36,970 bases of DNA from an uncultured Flavobacteriales bacterium (GTDB lineage Bacteria > Bacteroidota > Bacteroidia > Flavobacteriales_D > Sanyastnellaceae): assembly GCA_913041135.1 (NCBI GenBank), contig CAJWIF010000009.1, positions 1 to 36,970 on the forward strand, in the 5' to 3' direction. The position numbers and the translations under genes are program-made. Below are positions 22,950 to 31,323 of the stretch, piece after piece. The notes beneath the pieces are model-generated. The model was not told where the DNA came from. It saw nothing but the letters and a program-made list of their open reading frames with translations, and searched no databases. How positions within the stretch are numbered: the stretch's first letter is position 1; each line of letters starts with the position of its first letter.

Positions 22950-25148
22950 ATGAATACAGCGGAAATGTCGCCCTCAGTGGCGCTCAGCCGATTCTTTGGA
23001 TTCAATGAATTCAAGGGGGAGCAAGAAGAAGTCGTGGAATGCGTTTTACGCGGCCAAGACTCCTTTGTCATCATGCCTACAGGTGGCGGTAAGTCCCTAT
23101 GCTATCAATTGCCTGCTTTGATGTTGGAAGGAACGGCCATTGTGGTTTCTCCTTTGATCGCCTTGATGAAAAATCAGGTAGACGCCATTCGTGGCCACCA
23201 CGAAGAAGATTCTATTGCGCACTTTCTGAATTCAAGTTTGTCCAAGGCTGATGCCATACAGGTGCGTGAAGACGTGTCTACCGGTTTGACAAAGCTGCTC
23301 TATGTTGCTCCTGAGAGCTTGACGAAAGAGGATAATATCAATTTTCTGAAAAGCATTCGAATCAGTTTTGTTGCGGTCGATGAGGCGCATTGTATTTCGG
23401 AATGGGGACATGACTTCCGTCCGGAGTACAGACGAATCCGAGCCATCGTGAAGCAAATCGCTGATGTCCCGATCATTGCTTTAACAGCTACGGCAACTCC
23501 TAAAGTGCAAACTGACATCCAGAAAAACCTGGAGATGAAGGATGCGATGCTTTTCAAAGCTTCATTCAATCGAGAGAACCTCTTTTATGAGATACGCGCC
23601 AAAAAGGACGCGATGAAGCAGATTGTGCGCCATGCAAAGAAGCACGCTGGGAAAAGTGGCATAATCTACTGCTTAAGTCGAAAGAAAGTTGAAGAGATTG
23701 CGGAGCTGTTGCAAGTAAACGGCATCAAGGCGTTGGGGTATCATGCCGGAATGGATGCGCATCAACGAAGCAGAATTCAAGACCAGTTCTTGATGCAGGA
23801 TGTTGACATCATCGTTGCGACCATCGCTTTTGGGATGGGAATTGACAAGCCGGACGTGCGGTTTGTGATTCACTATGATATGCCCAAGTCTTTGGAGAGT
23901 TACTATCAGGAGACTGGAAGAGCGGGGAGAGACGGTGGAGAAGGGCATTGCATCGCATTCTATTCGCATCGAGACATTGAAAAGCTTGAGAAATTTTTAC
24001 AAGGAAAGCCGCTCGCTGAACAAGAAATTGGTCATCAACTGTTACAAGAGGTCATGGCGTATGCCGAGACTTCCATGTCACGTAGGAAATTCCTGCTCCA
24101 TTATTTTGGAGAAGAATTTGATGAGGTCAACGGACCTGGGGCTATTAATTGCGACAACATGGCTAATCCGCCTAAGATGCGCGATGGTCAAGAAGAAGTC
24201 CATTTGATACTGAGTTTGATTCTTGAGCACAAGCAGAAATTCCGGTCGCCTTTTATTACGGGCGTTCTGTGCGGAGAAGAAAACCGGGAGATTCAAGACT
24301 ACAAGGGCACTGAGAGTTCCTTTTGGAAACGAGGGGAGGATCAAGAACCGCGTCACTGGAACGGAATTATTCGTCAGATGCTCGTGCTCGGATTGATCCG
24401 AAAGGAAATTGAGACCTATGGCACGTTGAAAATCACGGATCGAGGGATGGCTTTTTTGACCAATCCCAAGCCTGTGATCGTTGCAAAAGAACGCGACTTT
24501 TCTGATGTTGATTTTATGGATTCAATGAGCCAAACGCGCTCAGGTGAAGGAGGAGCATTGGATACGAAATTGCGGACGCTTCTGACCACTTTGAGAAAAG
24601 AGTTGGCAGATAAGGAGTCTCTTCCACCGTATGTGATTTTCCAAGATATCTCATTGGATGAAATGGCCATTCACTATCCCATTACGGAAGATGAGTTGCT
24701 GCGAATTTCTGGGGTTGGAACAGGGAAAGCCAAGAAATATGGAGGCCCATTTTTGAATCTGGTTAAGGCCTACGTTGAAGATGAGGGGATCGAACGCGAT
24801 TCTGACTTGTTGGTGCGCTCATCATCGAGCCGTTCATCCAATAAAGTACACATCATTCAGCGCATAGACCGTAAGATTGAGCTGGCTGATATCGCACGGG
24901 ATCTCAACATGAGCCGCGCTGATTTGATGGGCGAAATAGAAGGGATTGTTTCTGCAGGAACCCGCGTCAATTTGGACTACATCTTGGATCAAACCCTTGA
25001 TGATGATAGCTTGGACGAATTGTTTGACTTCCTCAAGGACTCCGAAGATGAAGGTGTCGAGGCACTCATTCAAGAATACGGAGATGCTTACAGTGAAGAG
25101 GAGATGCGTTTGGCACGCATTAAGTTTCTCAGTGTATTTGCTAATTAA
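22950..25148 (+). CDS. recQ: ATP-dependent DNA helicase RecQ
   Basis: This 732-residue superfamily 2, 3'-5' helicase acts in recombination and replication repair. Seen are Walker A TGGGKS (about 44-49), the DEAH box with the RecQ-specific loop (DEAHCISEWGHDFRPEY), motif VI QETGRAGRDG, a winged-helix region, an HRDC domain (about 540-615; LPPYVIFQDISLDEMA) and a C-terminal acidic helical tail. Unusual: in the zinc subdomain the expected cysteines are almost gone (MSRRKFLLHYFGEEFDE then one Cys in AINCDNM), so a four-Cys zinc site cannot form. The start is ATG 22950; a TTG just before it and an ATG at 22965 are alternatives. It is divergent from kdsD. Confidence 0.95.
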   Translation: MNTAEMSPSVALSRFFGFNEFKGEQEEVVECVLRGQDSFVIMPTGGGKSLCYQLPALMLEGTAIVVSPLIALMKNQVDAIRGHHEEDSIAHFLNSSLSKADAIQVREDVSTGLTKLLYVAPESLTKEDNINFLKSIRISFVAVDEAHCISEWGHDFRPEYRRIRAIVKQIADVPIIALTATATPKVQTDIQKNLEMKDAMLFKASFNRENLFYEIRAKKDAMKQIVRHAKKHAGKSGIIYCLSRKKVEEIAELLQVNGIKALGYHAGMDAHQRSRIQDQFLMQDVDIIVATIAFGMGIDKPDVRFVIHYDMPKSLESYYQETGRAGRDGGEGHCIAFYSHRDIEKLEKFLQGKPLAEQEIGHQLLQEVMAYAETSMSRRKFLLHYFGEEFDEVNGPGAINCDNMANPPKMRDGQEEVHLILSLILEHKQKFRSPFITGVLCGEENREIQDYKGTESSFWKRGEDQEPRHWNGIIRQMLVLGLIRKEIETYGTLKITDRGMAFLTNPKPVIVAKERDFSDVDFMDSMSQTRSGEGGALDTKLRTLLTTLRKELADKESLPPYVIFQDISLDEMAIHYPITEDELLRISGVGTGKAKKYGGPFLNLVKAYVEDEGIERDSDLLVRSSSSRSSNKVHIIQRIDRKIELADIARDLNMSRADLMGEIEGIVSAGTRVNLDYILDQTLDDDSLDELFDFLKDSEDEGVEALIQEYGDAYSEEEMRLARIKFLSVFAN

Positions 25149-25155
25149 TCGAGAG

Positions 25156-25551
25156 TCAACCCATTGGGTTACTCAGCTCTGTGATTGATTTTATGGCCAT
25201 ACGAATGGCCGCTAACACCATGAAAACAGCGAAAATTAAGCGTACGATTGACGCGTTAATTTTTAAAGACCAACGGCTACCCAGCCAAGCGCCAAGGATA
25301 AAAGTGAGCGCCAGCAAGAGCGCATAGTTGATGTTGATTTCGCCGGCTTTCGCGTAGTTCATGACGCCCAATATCCCAATGGGAGGAAGCATCATAGCGA
25401 GCGAGGTTCCCTGAGCCATGTGTTGGGTCATCCCCAGACCAAAAACCAAAGCGGGAACAATGATCATGCCGCCACCTATGCCGACAAAGCCTGCAGCTAT
25501 GCCGGCGATGAGGCCGATGGCCAACAAAAGAAGTGCAGTGCTGATGTCCAT
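25156..25551 (-). CDS. Half-size TauE/SafE (TSUP) family membrane transporter
   Basis: This 131-residue protein of about four helices matches one repeat of the TauE/SafE anion-exporter family: GFVGIGGGMIIVPALV near the start of the repeat, GTSLAMMLPPIGILG, then GAWLGSRWSLKI. Full family members have two such repeats (about 250 residues), so this one would have to form a dimer or work with another half. The ATG at 25551 gives the natural hydrophobic start; the longer open frame to 25590 would overlap the upstream gene's coding end. It is 10 bases downstream of the outer-membrane protein gene and 7 bases from the convergent recQ stop, with no visible terminator. Confidence 0.8.
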   Translation of the reverse strand: MDISTALLLLAIGLIAGIAAGFVGIGGGMIIVPALVFGLGMTQHMAQGTSLAMMLPPIGILGVMNYAKAGEININYALLLALTFILGAWLGSRWSLKINASIVRLIFAVFMVLAAIRMAIKSITELSNPMG

Positions 25552-25561
25552 GCTTTTAAAT

Positions 25562-28500
25562 TTAGAAGTCCAAGTTAAGTGAGAGTACAAATAAGCGGTC
25601 TTGCCAACGACTGTCGTCTACCCCCCAGCACCAATCAGCCCGAACCCAATAACCGAACAGGTAGGACCGCAGTCCAAAACCAGTTCCCCAAATGATGGGC
25701 TCGCGGTTGTTGTCGATGGTGACTGTGATGGGGTTTTGGGTGACCGTAATCTCGTTGAAAGTGTTGGCCGTGTCATAGGGGTGCTTGCCGTTCCAAGCTG
25801 AGCCTACGTCGGCAAAGCCGACCCACTGAAGATGCTCCAATAAATCAGATTCGACTGATTGACTGGAAAGGGTAGACCAAATAGGAATCCGCACTTCAGC
25901 ATTGACCAATGCCATGTTCGATCCATTGCGCACGTTTTGCTGAAAACCGCGAATTGGAGTTGATTGGGTCTGAAAAGCATAGGCTGTATTGGGGTCAATC
26001 GGAGATGATGCGGGTCCTTTTAAGGACAGAACGTTATCAACTCCACCCATAAAATGAAGGAGTTTTTGACTGCCCAAAGACCAGTTTCCAGCTGCTCGTA
26101 CAGCAAAAATAATGTCGCGAAAAAGAGGTTTGTAGTGCCTGAAATCAAAACCGAAAGTCCCAAAGGTATTGTCACTATTGAATTCAGTGAGTAAATATTC
26201 GGCCCAAATACGGTAGCGTGTTCCTTCGCGGATGTTCAAACTCCGTTTGCGCGAACTGTCGAAAACATAGGCGATTTCAGCACCCCATTGTGTGGTGAAT
26301 GACGTCCCTGCTCTCAGGTTGTAAGCGTCGATCGAAAGCGGAACATTCCGATCCAACCGCATAACGCCTTGAAGGCGGAGGCTCCTGACTTCATCAAATG
26401 GATACGTGAGGCGGTGACGCAATAGATGGATGTGCGTCTTGATGAGACTTTGATTGCCATTGGACGCCTGCGTAATGCCCTGTCTCTCTAGGCTCCATGA
26501 TTTATCCCACCGCTTTGCAAGATCGGAATATGCCATGGCGTAGGTGCTGTTTTCCAAGCTGCCTGCAAGACGAAACCCAACCGTAAATCGCCTATCCTCA
26601 AACAAGTCAGAGATTGAGGTCATGGTCAATCCGCCAAGCCCCGGTTGCAATGCAATCGCACCACTATAAGGTTGGTAGAAGCTGTTGCCAAAGGAATTGT
26701 CCAGTTGAGCTTTAACGGATTCGATGGCGTAATTCAACCGATAATTACGCGGCTTGGGAAGGACAAAAGGCGAAGCGTATTCATCGGCACTTCCTCCAGC
26801 GTTCGCCGCAACTTTATTTTCGGAGGATACCTCGTTGGAACCGGTCTTTTTCCCTGCAGGCTTCCAAGGTCCAAAAGCGTAGGCCCGAAAATCGGCTTCT
26901 GTAACGTTCGGGGACCAATCCCAATCCAACTCGAGCGTTTTCATGGGTTCGAAAGACTTGGATTGACGTGTTTGCCCTTCAAAGTCTTCCGCTTTGTGTG
27001 CTTGCAATCTCCAGTAGAGGTGGCCGTGTAAAAGCGTCGTGGTCAGCACCGATTCAATTGAAGGGACTTCCTGAAAACGTACGATCGGTTCTTCCAACGT
27101 TTCGGCAATACGGGTCTGGGTGAACCACCGGTAATGGATGGTCGTATCAATCGAGGCAATGCTGCTATCACGCCAGGAGATGGAACGATCTTGACTCCCA
27201 TCGGGGTGATGTGTCAAGAATGAAATGCTTTTTTCGCTTTGAATTTGGGGCTGGCGTTCGTCAGCTTCGGGTGTTTGAACCCAGTGGGTTAATGAAGGGG
27301 TTTCAGCGTCCCAATCCAGGGCAAAGAGATCGTGTGTATTGGCGATGGGCTGTCCCAACTGATGGGATAGAGTCAAGTCGGTGTTCGGTCGGTTTGACGC
27401 AAACCAAATGGTACTTCCATCGGCTGAGATAACAGGGTCGAGATCATCAAAGGGGTCTGACCAAAGAGCCCGCTGATTGTTGCTCAGGACCTGATAACGG
27501 TACAAGTCTGACTGGCCATTTCTCATCGCACTCCAGATCATCGTCATTCCATCTGGAGCATAAGCCATGCTCAGAACCTTATCAATTTGGAAGAGCTCTT
27601 TGCGTTCCGATTGCAACGAAGTCAAGTCCACATTCACGAGGAAGTTGCTGCCTTTTTCTTCGAGCGTATAGGTCAATATTCGGCCTTTCGGGTGCCAAGC
27701 AATGACGGGATAGGTGTCATTTTGTACACGGTCAATCTTATGGCCATGTCGGCCAATACGTTTCTTGGTTTCTGCAATTAAATCAACGTACCACAGGGTG
27801 ATTTGTCCCCGTTCTTCACTGACAAGAACAGCGCGTTGACCGTCAGGATGCATCGAAAATGCCCTGTATTGCAGGTGTTTCTTCAGGTTGAAAGGAATGT
27901 CTCCACCCATCGTTTGTGAACGTCTCAGGTCTTTTTTAGAGATTAAAGGGGGAAGGAACTCCGGGGTTGTCGTCCCGGAAAGGTGGTATTGGCTCGCTTC
28001 TGCAAACAACATGTCCAAACTCATTCCAGTGGCATATTGAATGCCCTGTTCGATGCTCCGGGTGACCCGTGTCATGTACAAAACATTGGCGATAACGGGT
28101 TCGCCGAACACATCAGCGATGTACTTCCAAATGGCATGCCCAACCCAAGGAGTATTGATTTCTGTTGCACGTGAGGCATCATGGATCAATCCGCAACGTG
28201 CGGCGTCCTTGACATGCATGGAAACCTCAGATGACCAGGGACCGCTGACATAGGAGTAAAGCCCTTCGGTATACCATCCCGGAAAACTCATGGCCGAGTT
28301 GTTGCGCAAGGCATCTTGCCATGAACCTCCGTTCATCGTTTGATTGAAGAGCAACTCTGCAAGTCCTTTTTTAACGTCCTTTTCCAGCAATGCGCTCTCA
28401 CCTTTTCCGAAAAGAAAAATCTTGGAACCTACCAATAGGGCCGTTCCTCCGATGTTCTCGTCTTCGGTACTGGAACCACCAATATTGGATTGTCTAAAAT

Positions 28501-28810
28501 CTTCTTGCTTGTTGAACACTAAGAATTGAAGGGGTTTCTCAATGGTTCGGTCTAGAAGTTCTTCGACATCTTTGATCCAACGAGGGGCGTCAATTACCAC
28601 ATGAGAGGCGAGTGCCTTTCCTCCTTGATAGTAGTACACTTCTGCTCCATCAATGGGGAAGTACTGCCAATCGAATGATTGGTATTGAACGCGGTTCTTT
28701 CCGAATTCTACATTGGATCCATCATGGAATTGCCCTCGCATACCGGTGACGCCATGAATAAACATCAGGGCAAGGAGAATCAACCGATTGAGATAGCTTT
28801 GCGATCGCAT
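25562..28810 (-). CDS. Large outer-membrane protein: peptidase-MA-like domain, TolB-like propeller, C-terminal beta-barrel
   Basis: This 1082-residue protein has a signal peptide (to about residue 27, MRGQF). The N-terminal domain to about 300 contains FPGWYTEGLYSYVSG near 178, as in gluzincin (peptidase MA-like) domains. Next comes a WD40/PD40 TolB-like propeller (about 315-570; AFSMHPDGQRAVLV, MAYAPDGMTMIWSA, DPVISADGSTIWFASNRP), and last a long strand-rich region from about 690 ending RLFVLSLNLDF, with the terminal aromatic typical of outer-membrane barrels. No HExxH is visible where it would be expected (GLAELLFNQT), so peptidase activity is unlikely. The ATG at 28810 is favoured over a GTG at 28846, supported by a -7-like box 6 bases upstream. 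Function unknown. Confidence 0.85.
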   Translation of the reverse strand: MRSQSYLNRLILLALMFIHGVTGMRGQFHDGSNVEFGKNRVQYQSFDWQYFPIDGAEVYYYQGGKALASHVVIDAPRWIKDVEELLDRTIEKPLQFLVFNKQEDFRQSNIGGSSTEDENIGGTALLVGSKIFLFGKGESALLEKDVKKGLAELLFNQTMNGGSWQDALRNNSAMSFPGWYTEGLYSYVSGPWSSEVSMHVKDAARCGLIHDASRATEINTPWVGHAIWKYIADVFGEPVIANVLYMTRVTRSIEQGIQYATGMSLDMLFAEASQYHLSGTTTPEFLPPLISKKDLRRSQTMGGDIPFNLKKHLQYRAFSMHPDGQRAVLVSEERGQITLWYVDLIAETKKRIGRHGHKIDRVQNDTYPVIAWHPKGRILTYTLEEKGSNFLVNVDLTSLQSERKELFQIDKVLSMAYAPDGMTMIWSAMRNGQSDLYRYQVLSNNQRALWSDPFDDLDPVISADGSTIWFASNRPNTDLTLSHQLGQPIANTHDLFALDWDAETPSLTHWVQTPEADERQPQIQSEKSISFLTHHPDGSQDRSISWRDSSIASIDTTIHYRWFTQTRIAETLEEPIVRFQEVPSIESVLTTTLLHGHLYWRLQAHKAEDFEGQTRQSKSFEPMKTLELDWDWSPNVTEADFRAYAFGPWKPAGKKTGSNEVSSENKVAANAGGSADEYASPFVLPKPRNYRLNYAIESVKAQLDNSFGNSFYQPYSGAIALQPGLGGLTMTSISDLFEDRRFTVGFRLAGSLENSTYAMAYSDLAKRWDKSWSLERQGITQASNGNQSLIKTHIHLLRHRLTYPFDEVRSLRLQGVMRLDRNVPLSIDAYNLRAGTSFTTQWGAEIAYVFDSSRKRSLNIREGTRYRIWAEYLLTEFNSDNTFGTFGFDFRHYKPLFRDIIFAVRAAGNWSLGSQKLLHFMGGVDNVLSLKGPASSPIDPNTAYAFQTQSTPIRGFQQNVRNGSNMALVNAEVRIPIWSTLSSQSVESDLLEHLQWVGFADVGSAWNGKHPYDTANTFNEITVTQNPITVTIDNNREPIIWGTGFGLRSYLFGYWVRADWCWGVDDSRWQDRLFVLSLNLDF

Positions 28811-28816
28811 GCAACC

Positions 28817-28824
28817 CGAAATTA
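28817..28824 (-). promoter_or_regulatory. Near-consensus -7 box TAATTTCG of the large outer-membrane protein gene
   Basis: There is one mismatch to TAnnTTTG, with a TGTG 19 bases upstream (one mismatch to TTTG). The box ends 6 bases before the ATG at 28810. The whole space between the two divergent genes is 21 bases, so the -33 lies inside the MBL-fold coding sequence. Confidence 0.4.
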
Positions 28825-28831
28825 CTGCCTG

Positions 28832-29500
28832 ATGAGCCAACTCCACACATTTACGTTCAACGCTTTTGGTGAACAGACTTATTTACTTGATCACGGCAAC
28901 GGTGACGCGACCGTTTTTGACCCAGGCATGAGCAATGCTGACGAACAGCATCAATTTAAAACGCAGTGTGAATTGCTTGGCGTTGAGGTTGTACAATGTG
29001 TTCTTACCCATGCTCATTTGGATCATGTTTTGGGTTTGGCTTGGGTGTTTGACCAATGGGGTGTTTCACCCCGCTTGCATCCAACGGATAATCTGACGTG
29101 GGACCAGGCTCCGAGGGCCGCCGAACTATATGGGGTGCAAATGGACAAGTTGCCTGAACGTGGGCCGGATTTAGGGAGCCATGGGAGTCTGATTGCATGT
29201 GGAATGCACCGTTTAGAAGTGCGTTGCGCTCCGGGTCACTCAGCGGGACATGTGATTTTTGTGAATCACGATCAAGAATGGGTTATTGGGGGGGACGTGC
29301 TGTTCCAGGGAAGTGTGGGGCGTACGGATCTCCCCGGTGGAGACGGAACGGTCCTAGCGAAGAGTATCGAAAATCAACTTTTTGAACTGCCCGATTCCTT
29401 CGAAGTGTGGCCGGGACATGGTCCATCGACGACGATCGGTGCCGAAAAGGACTCCAACCCCTATGTCAATGCAGCGGGTTCAGGCCTGCTCCAACGCTGA
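28832..29500 (+). CDS. MBL-fold metallo-hydrolase (YcbL/glyoxalase II-like)
   Basis: This 222-residue metallo-beta-lactamase-fold protein has all the expected metal ligands: H60-x-H62-x-D64-H65 (THAHLDH), H136 (PGHSAGH), D155 (GGDVLF) and H196 (PGHGPST). GSVGRTDLPGG and the short length match the YcbL group, related to hydroxyacylglutathione hydrolases but lacking the C-terminal substrate domain of GloB. The substrate is not determined. The ATG at 28832 is the first in-frame start giving the family-like MSQLHTFTFNAFGEQTYLL. It starts 21 bases from the divergent outer-membrane protein gene and ends 2 bases from the convergent histidine kinase stop. Confidence 0.9.
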   Translation: MSQLHTFTFNAFGEQTYLLDHGNGDATVFDPGMSNADEQHQFKTQCELLGVEVVQCVLTHAHLDHVLGLAWVFDQWGVSPRLHPTDNLTWDQAPRAAELYGVQMDKLPERGPDLGSHGSLIACGMHRLEVRCAPGHSAGHVIFVNHDQEWVIGGDVLFQGSVGRTDLPGGDGTVLAKSIENQLFELPDSFEVWPGHGPSTTIGAEKDSNPYVNAAGSGLLQR

Positions 29501-29502
29501 GG

Positions 29503-30570
29503 TTAGGAGATTGCCCCTGCTGGAATGCGCTGAAGTTGAAAGGAGAAACGAGTCCCTTCTCCGATTTTCGACGTGACCTGAATCTCTTGACCATGCGCTT
29601 CCAAGATGTGCTTGACAATCGCCAAGCCTAGTCCAGAACCGCCAGAATTGCGAGAACGGCTGCGGTCCACACGATAAAATCGTTCGTAGATGCGGGCTTG
29701 ATCCTCTTCAGAGATTCCAATGCCATCGTCCTGGATTAGGACTTGAACGAACTGGTCCTTGATTGAAAGCGTCACATGTGTGGATCCTTCGGGTTTGCCA
29801 TAGTGGATGGAGTTCCCCATTAAATTGACCAGAACCTGCCGCATTTGACTCCCGCCACAGAGTACCATGGGCTCATCTTCGATGGCGGATTCAATGGAAT
29901 GAGACAACGAAATGCCGTGCTGTTGCGCTTTGGCTTCTACACTTTCTAAAGAATCGCGAATCATAGAAGTGATGCTATGAGGTTCTAGCCGCATCTCGAA
30001 ACTAGAAGACTCCAAACGTGCAATGGTGTCCAAATCTTCGAGCAATTCGGCCATCCGAGAAATGTTTTTTGCTGCCTTGGATAAGAATTTTCGGTTCAGC
30101 TCTTTGTTTTCTAAATCACTTTCCAAAAGTGTTAGTACAAAGCCTTGAATATTGAAGAGAGGCGTTTTGAGTTCATGTGCCAAATTGCCGATAAATTCTT
30201 TCCGGAAATTATCTTTCGCATGCATCTTCTGGATGGATTCGACTTGCTGATTGGCCCATTCAACCAGATCGAGATTGTCATCCTTATTCTCAGCCGATGC
30301 GATTGTTTGCACTTGGGCACCACTGCTTTCTTTCACCTTGGTTATGGCTTCAGAGAGCATTTGAACGCGATTGTAGACGAATTTGTTTACGGACCATTCA
30401 ATGAGCATAGAGCTCACGTACTCCATAACGAGACCAACTAAAATGGCCATTGCCCACAGGTGGATTGAGTCCAACGCGTGCAGCATTACAATGCACACAA
30501 TCGCACTCAGCGCAGCGATGATTGGAGAAGTTTTTTGGGCAACTTCTTTTGGAGTTAGTTCAGAATTCAC
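29503..30570 (-). CDS. Sensor histidine kinase, PhoR-like
   Basis: This 355-residue membrane kinase has two closely spaced membrane helices (about 17-33 and 38-57) with almost no periplasmic segment, a short linker, HisKA with phosphoacceptor H132 (LAHELKTPLFN), and a HATPase domain with the N-box (NLMGNSIHYG), DDGIGIS (281-287) and GGSGLGLAI. With no extracytoplasmic sensor domain, it may sense the membrane, a partner protein or an internal signal. It starts at GTG 30570, overlapping the regulator's stop codon as GTGA, so the two are translationally coupled and surely a pair. Whether they control phosphate genes, as PhoBR do, cannot be told: no pst genes are here. Confidence 0.92.
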   Translation of the reverse strand: MNSELTPKEVAQKTSPIIAALSAIVCIVMLHALDSIHLWAMAILVGLVMEYVSSMLIEWSVNKFVYNRVQMLSEAITKVKESSGAQVQTIASAENKDDNLDLVEWANQQVESIQKMHAKDNFRKEFIGNLAHELKTPLFNIQGFVLTLLESDLENKELNRKFLSKAAKNISRMAELLEDLDTIARLESSSFEMRLEPHSITSMIRDSLESVEAKAQQHGISLSHSIESAIEDEPMVLCGGSQMRQVLVNLMGNSIHYGKPEGSTHVTLSIKDQFVQVLIQDDGIGISEEDQARIYERFYRVDRSRSRNSGGSGLGLAIVKHILEAHGQEIQVTSKIGEGTRFSFQLQRIPAGAIS

Positions 30571-31289
30571 GAGTCGAATTTATAGCCAACGCCCTGAACT
30601 GTTTCTATGCACTTGTTCCCAATTTTGGATCGAAGTTTACGGATGTGGACATCGATGGTGCGGTCACCAACAATCACGTCATTCCCCCAAACTGTAGTTA
30701 AAATCGAATCGCGAGTGAAGACCTTCCCAGGCTCAGACCACAGTAAGCTCAGCAATTCAAATTCCTTTTTGGGGAGGTTGATTTTCTTGCCGTTTTGAAT
30801 GACCAAATAGCGTTCTCGATCAATGGAAATGCCATTGTGCTCTCTGAGCTGTAATTCAGATGAAATGTTTTTTGCACGACGTAGCAGGGCTTTGATTCGG
30901 CTTGTCAAAACCCGCGGCTTGATGGACTTGAGAATGTAGTCGTCTGCTCCGGAATCAAACCCAGCGACTTGGCTATAGTCCTCGCCTCTGGCAGTTAAGA
31001 AGGCCACCAGACAATGAGACAATGAAGGTTCTTTTCGAATGTGGATACAGGCTTCAATGCCATCCATTTTGGGCATCATGACATCCAATAAGATTAAGTC
31101 AGGCTTGATCTCTAAGGCCAATTCCAATCCTTCTTGACCATTGTTCGCGCTCCGGACAGCATATCCAGCTTGCATCAGGTTGAACCCTATGAATTCTAAA
31201 ATATCCGGTTCGTCATCGACCAATAATATCGTCTGCTCAGGCACGTGCGAGTCTTTCTCCAAAGATTCAATTTCTATCGTGTCGTCCAT
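30567..31289 (-). CDS. Response regulator, OmpR/PhoB family
   Basis: This 240-residue regulator has a receiver domain with acidic pocket D25-D26, phosphoacceptor D69 (LILLDVMMPKMDG), T99 and K121, and a C-terminal winged helix (KKEFELLSLLWSEPGKVFTRD, then DRTIDVHIRKLRSKI and TVQGVGYKF). The IKPR sequence after the conserved Lys is like that of Bacteroidota PhoB-type regulators as I remember them. The ATG at 31289 leaves a 19-residue acidic N-terminal extension before ILLVDDE; a TTG at 31319 is an alternative. It is 34 bases downstream of the VOC gene and overlaps the kinase start by GTGA. Confidence 0.93.
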   Translation of the reverse strand: MDDTIEIESLEKDSHVPEQTILLVDDEPDILEFIGFNLMQAGYAVRSANNGQEGLELALEIKPDLILLDVMMPKMDGIEACIHIRKEPSLSHCLVAFLTARGEDYSQVAGFDSGADDYILKSIKPRVLTSRIKALLRRAKNISSELQLREHNGISIDRERYLVIQNGKKINLPKKEFELLSLLWSEPGKVFTRDSILTTVWGNDVIVGDRTIDVHIRKLRSKIGNKCIETVQGVGYKFDS

Positions 31290-31323
31290 GTGAAGAGATT
31301 GTGAAGGAATAGTGACCAATGAT

